A stretch of DNA of 64,000 bases from Camarhynchus parvulus. Its lineage: Eukaryota > Chordata > Aves > Passeriformes > Thraupidae. The stretch is taken from the NCBI RefSeq assembly GCF_901933205.1, contig NC_044590.1, positions 7,517,501-7,581,500 of the forward strand, read 5' to 3'. This document shows positions 61,801 to 64,000 of this stretch, piece by piece; the first letter of the stretch is position 1; each line of letters begins with the position of its first letter. The notes under the pieces are model-generated. The model was given only the letters and a program-made list of their open reading frames with translations, was not told where the DNA came from and searched no databases. Both the position numbers and the translations under genes were made by a program.

Positions 61801-63320
61801 ACCTTGATGGGCTGTAGAACACCCATCCCTCAGGCTGCTCTGCACCCCGGGGACATTTCTTTACCCAAAGTGTTTGTTTTCCTTAAACATCCCCTCCCAT
61901 GCTGGCTGGTCCTGGGGTTTCCTGGGTTTTGCCTCAAAACCTGCACATGACCAGCATGACCACGATTCCTTCTGCTCCAGCACACATGAACACCTGTGAG
62001 GCCCCTGGCCTTTATTAAACTTCTTCCTAAATGTCATTATGAGAAGCCATTACTGAAAATAAAAATAAAAAACATATTTTCTACCTACTGTTGCCTTCCA
62101 GCAGGTGAGCAAGAGGCAAAGGATGCCTGTGGCACATCCCTAAAGCCAGTGACATCACTGGTAAATGTGCGTCCCAGCTGACTCCAACAGACTGGAGCCA
62201 AGTCTGCTGTGTAATTTCATCCAAGTGTTTTACCAGGTCATTTTTTTTCAGAGCATTAGGAACAGCTTATACTTTTTCTAACTAATCCTAGAGATAAATA
62301 TACATAAAGTTTGGAACTGACCAGGGAACATAATCAAAACTTGGTCCAAAAACCAAAGCCCATAGCAGCCTGCCCTGGGTCAAAACTCCAGCAGCACAAC
62401 TTCCCACCCTCCCCCCACAGGATGCCTCCACCACTCCAAGGCTCTGCCAGCCCTTCCTCATCACCATCACAACCTGGGATCTCACAGTGAACCTGTTTGT
62501 TAGTCAGGAGTGAGTTCCTCACCTTATACAGGTGCATAAGCCCCCATTCCTTGGTTACAGAGTAGGGAATGCACACCAGTGCACTGAGGTACTGAACTGC
62601 AAAGGCAGCTGCCTAACAGTCAAGTATTTTTGGAGGTGTTTGTTCCAGCTCTTAAAAAAACAAAAACCTGATTTGCAAAGGCGAGGAAGGACAGCCAGTA
62701 CCTTGTCACATTTCTGTCTTTGAAAACCCCACCTTAGTTCCTGCAACACCACACAAAGGTGGTTTTCACTAGGAGGACCCACACCAGCTCCTGTCTGCTC
62801 CCACAGCCCTGCCCAGCCTCTGCAAGGCTTCGTGAAAGCAGTGCTAAATATAGTGCCTTTAAGGGAAGATTTGTAAATCAGTATAAAACATAATCCGCTT
62901 TGCAGATCCTCTCCAGGGCATATGAAACAATCACTGTTTGCCCACAGAGGCTGTTGCAGACTGGTTAATTGAAGAATCCCTAAACCTCCCCAAAATCTCC
63001 AGAATTAACTCCCAGGGCAACGTGAAGACCCCAGAGCTGAGAGGCTTCGATCACACTGACCCTCTGGAACAGCAGCTCCTGGTGCTCGTGCAGGGAGGCA
63101 CCTTCCTCCCATTCCAAGTTTGCCTTTTATTTGTATTTTTCCCAGAGAAACAACTGACAAGTCCTACAGAAATCCCCTATTTCCACTCTGCATGGAAAAC
63201 TGACACAAGGATCTCCCCAAGTTGCTGCCTGGGCTTTAGAAGGGTAAAAGACCCAAACAAAACCCACAGGGTGCCAGAGCATTGAGGAAAGAAGTAAGGA
63301 CACTACTGTTCAATGACACC
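58890..63320. other. Intergenic, no gene recognised
   Basis: About 4.4 kb between TGM2 and the probable 3' end of the next gene. It holds a 49-bp minisatellite (60641-60840) and a weak, degenerate repeat of about 40 bases near 61530-61635 built from 'cttttcccagaaa' type pieces. Small open frames show no family features. Confidence 0.5.
60641..60840. repeat. 49-bp minisatellite, four copies
   Basis: Copies begin at 60641, 60690, 60739 and 60788, exactly 49 bases apart. Each carries 'gatcaccaacgtggyacca' and 'tgcatccatctccctgtg' blocks with a few substitutions. It is intergenic, downstream of TGM2. Confidence 0.92.
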
Positions 63321-63323
63321 CTC

Positions 63324-64000
63324 TTTATTCAAAAATAGATATCTATGAGACATTTCAGAATATACTGCTGTCAAATGGCAGCCTATATGTCTAAATTAAT
63401 TCCTAAGTCAATTAATATACAGATTTAAGCTTTTGTTAAAAAAGACACACTGTGGGTAAATCTGTTTAACCTTCAGAAAATGTCACCCAGTTCACCAGAT
63501 GCCCTTTGCCCAAAAAGTAAAACAAATAAAATTAAAAACTACAAGACTTCATTTAAATTAAGCAAAATAAAACACACGCATATATTCAGAAAAAAAATCA
63601 AAACATTTCAATTAAAAAATAAAAAAACCAGACAGACAACTCTCTCACAGATCTGCCCAAAACACAAACGTGAGATGCCAGCACATTTGTCTACATCAGT
63701 TTTTGACAGTTTTTGTCCTATAATGGATACACATTCAATCAATGCTCAAAATAACTTGGTTTAACAGCCTCGGGGTAACTCTGTGAGCTGAATCAGGATG
63801 GAAAAGTCTTTTGGTTTGGGTTCTTGAAGTTTGGTGTTGGGGTTTTTTTTTTGTTTGTTTTTCATTTTTGGCAAAAGCAGAGAGAATGTACAGTGTTTAA
63901 TCTAAAGTATGGACCATAAAAGGCTGCACAGTCAAAGCGACTCGGGGAACACAGAGTTCTGCCACTGGAAAAATTCCTGTAAACTAAAGAGAAAAAAACA
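63324..64000 (-). other. Probable 3' UTR of a minus-strand gene entering from the right
   Basis: AATAAA on the minus strand at 63329-63324 is followed by a GT-containing stretch (gagggtgtcattgaacag). The 670 bases upstream of it, in minus sense, are AT-rich and stop-rich, unlike the GC-rich neighbouring intergenic DNA, as is usual for a long vertebrate 3' UTR. It would be convergent with TGM2. In mammals the convergent neighbour of TGM2 is RPRD1B, but no coding sequence is visible to confirm this. Confidence 0.5.

Noticed and set aside
62938..63285. 115-codon plus-strand frame preceded by CCCACAG
   Set aside because: The acceptor-like start is attractive, but the protein has no recognisable features and no partner exons.
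1..64000. tRNA, rRNA or microRNA genes, and CRISPR-like arrays
   Set aside because: No tRNA-like cloverleaf or rRNA segment was noticed by eye; the regular repeats are minisatellites. Small hairpin RNAs cannot be excluded without folding.

Overview
This is vertebrate, avian nuclear DNA, and most likely from a songbird. The evidence is split genes with GT-AG introns and CpG-island promoters, several CR1 LINE 3' ends, a solo LTR of a type I recognise from passerine genomes, and a TGM2 that reads very close to chicken TGM2. The genes match the region carried on avian chromosome 20 (human 20q11). Exon models were assembled by hand from splice sites, reading phase and family knowledge; no alignment was run.

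Layout. (1) 1-2310: no gene recognised. (2) 2321-9890, plus: a two-domain BPI-fold gene, best matched to BPIFB3. It has a TATA promoter, a signal peptide and a very large exon made of Leu-Leu-Gly decapeptide repeats from a 60-bp coding minisatellite. (3) About 12160-15020, plus: a decayed relic of BPIFB4 that keeps recognisable exons, splice sites and a terminal exon but carries frameshifts. (4) 16001-22760, plus: a second BPI-fold gene with one domain (BPIFA-like architecture) and its own Leu-Gly-rich N-terminal region. (5) 22765-30690: mostly empty, with one possible orphan BPI exon. (6) 30700-37380, minus: complete CDK5RAP1 (13 coding exons, 566 aa), including one GC-AG intron. (7) A CR1 element, then the polyadenylation end of a possible unidentified minus-strand gene, cut by a 500-N assembly gap at 38501-39000. 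(8) 39001-45000: no gene recognised, one CpG-rich patch. (9) 45360-58885, plus: complete TGM2 (13 coding exons, 689 aa). (10) 58890-63320: no gene recognised, one 49-bp minisatellite. (11) 63324-64000, minus: probable 3' UTR of a gene entering from the right; RPRD1B would be the guess from mammalian gene order.

How it fits together. BPIFB3-like, BPIFB4 relic, single-domain BPIF and CDK5RAP1 follow the mammalian order BPIFB3-BPIFB4-BPIFA/BPIFB1-CDK5RAP1, so the left half is an old secreted-defence (PLUNC/BPI) cluster that has lost members and amplified Leu-Gly repeats. CDK5RAP1 (mitochondrial tRNA modification) and TGM2 (protein crosslinking) are housekeeping or inducible genes with CpG promoters. 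Their adjacency crosses the assembly gap and should be treated as provisional.
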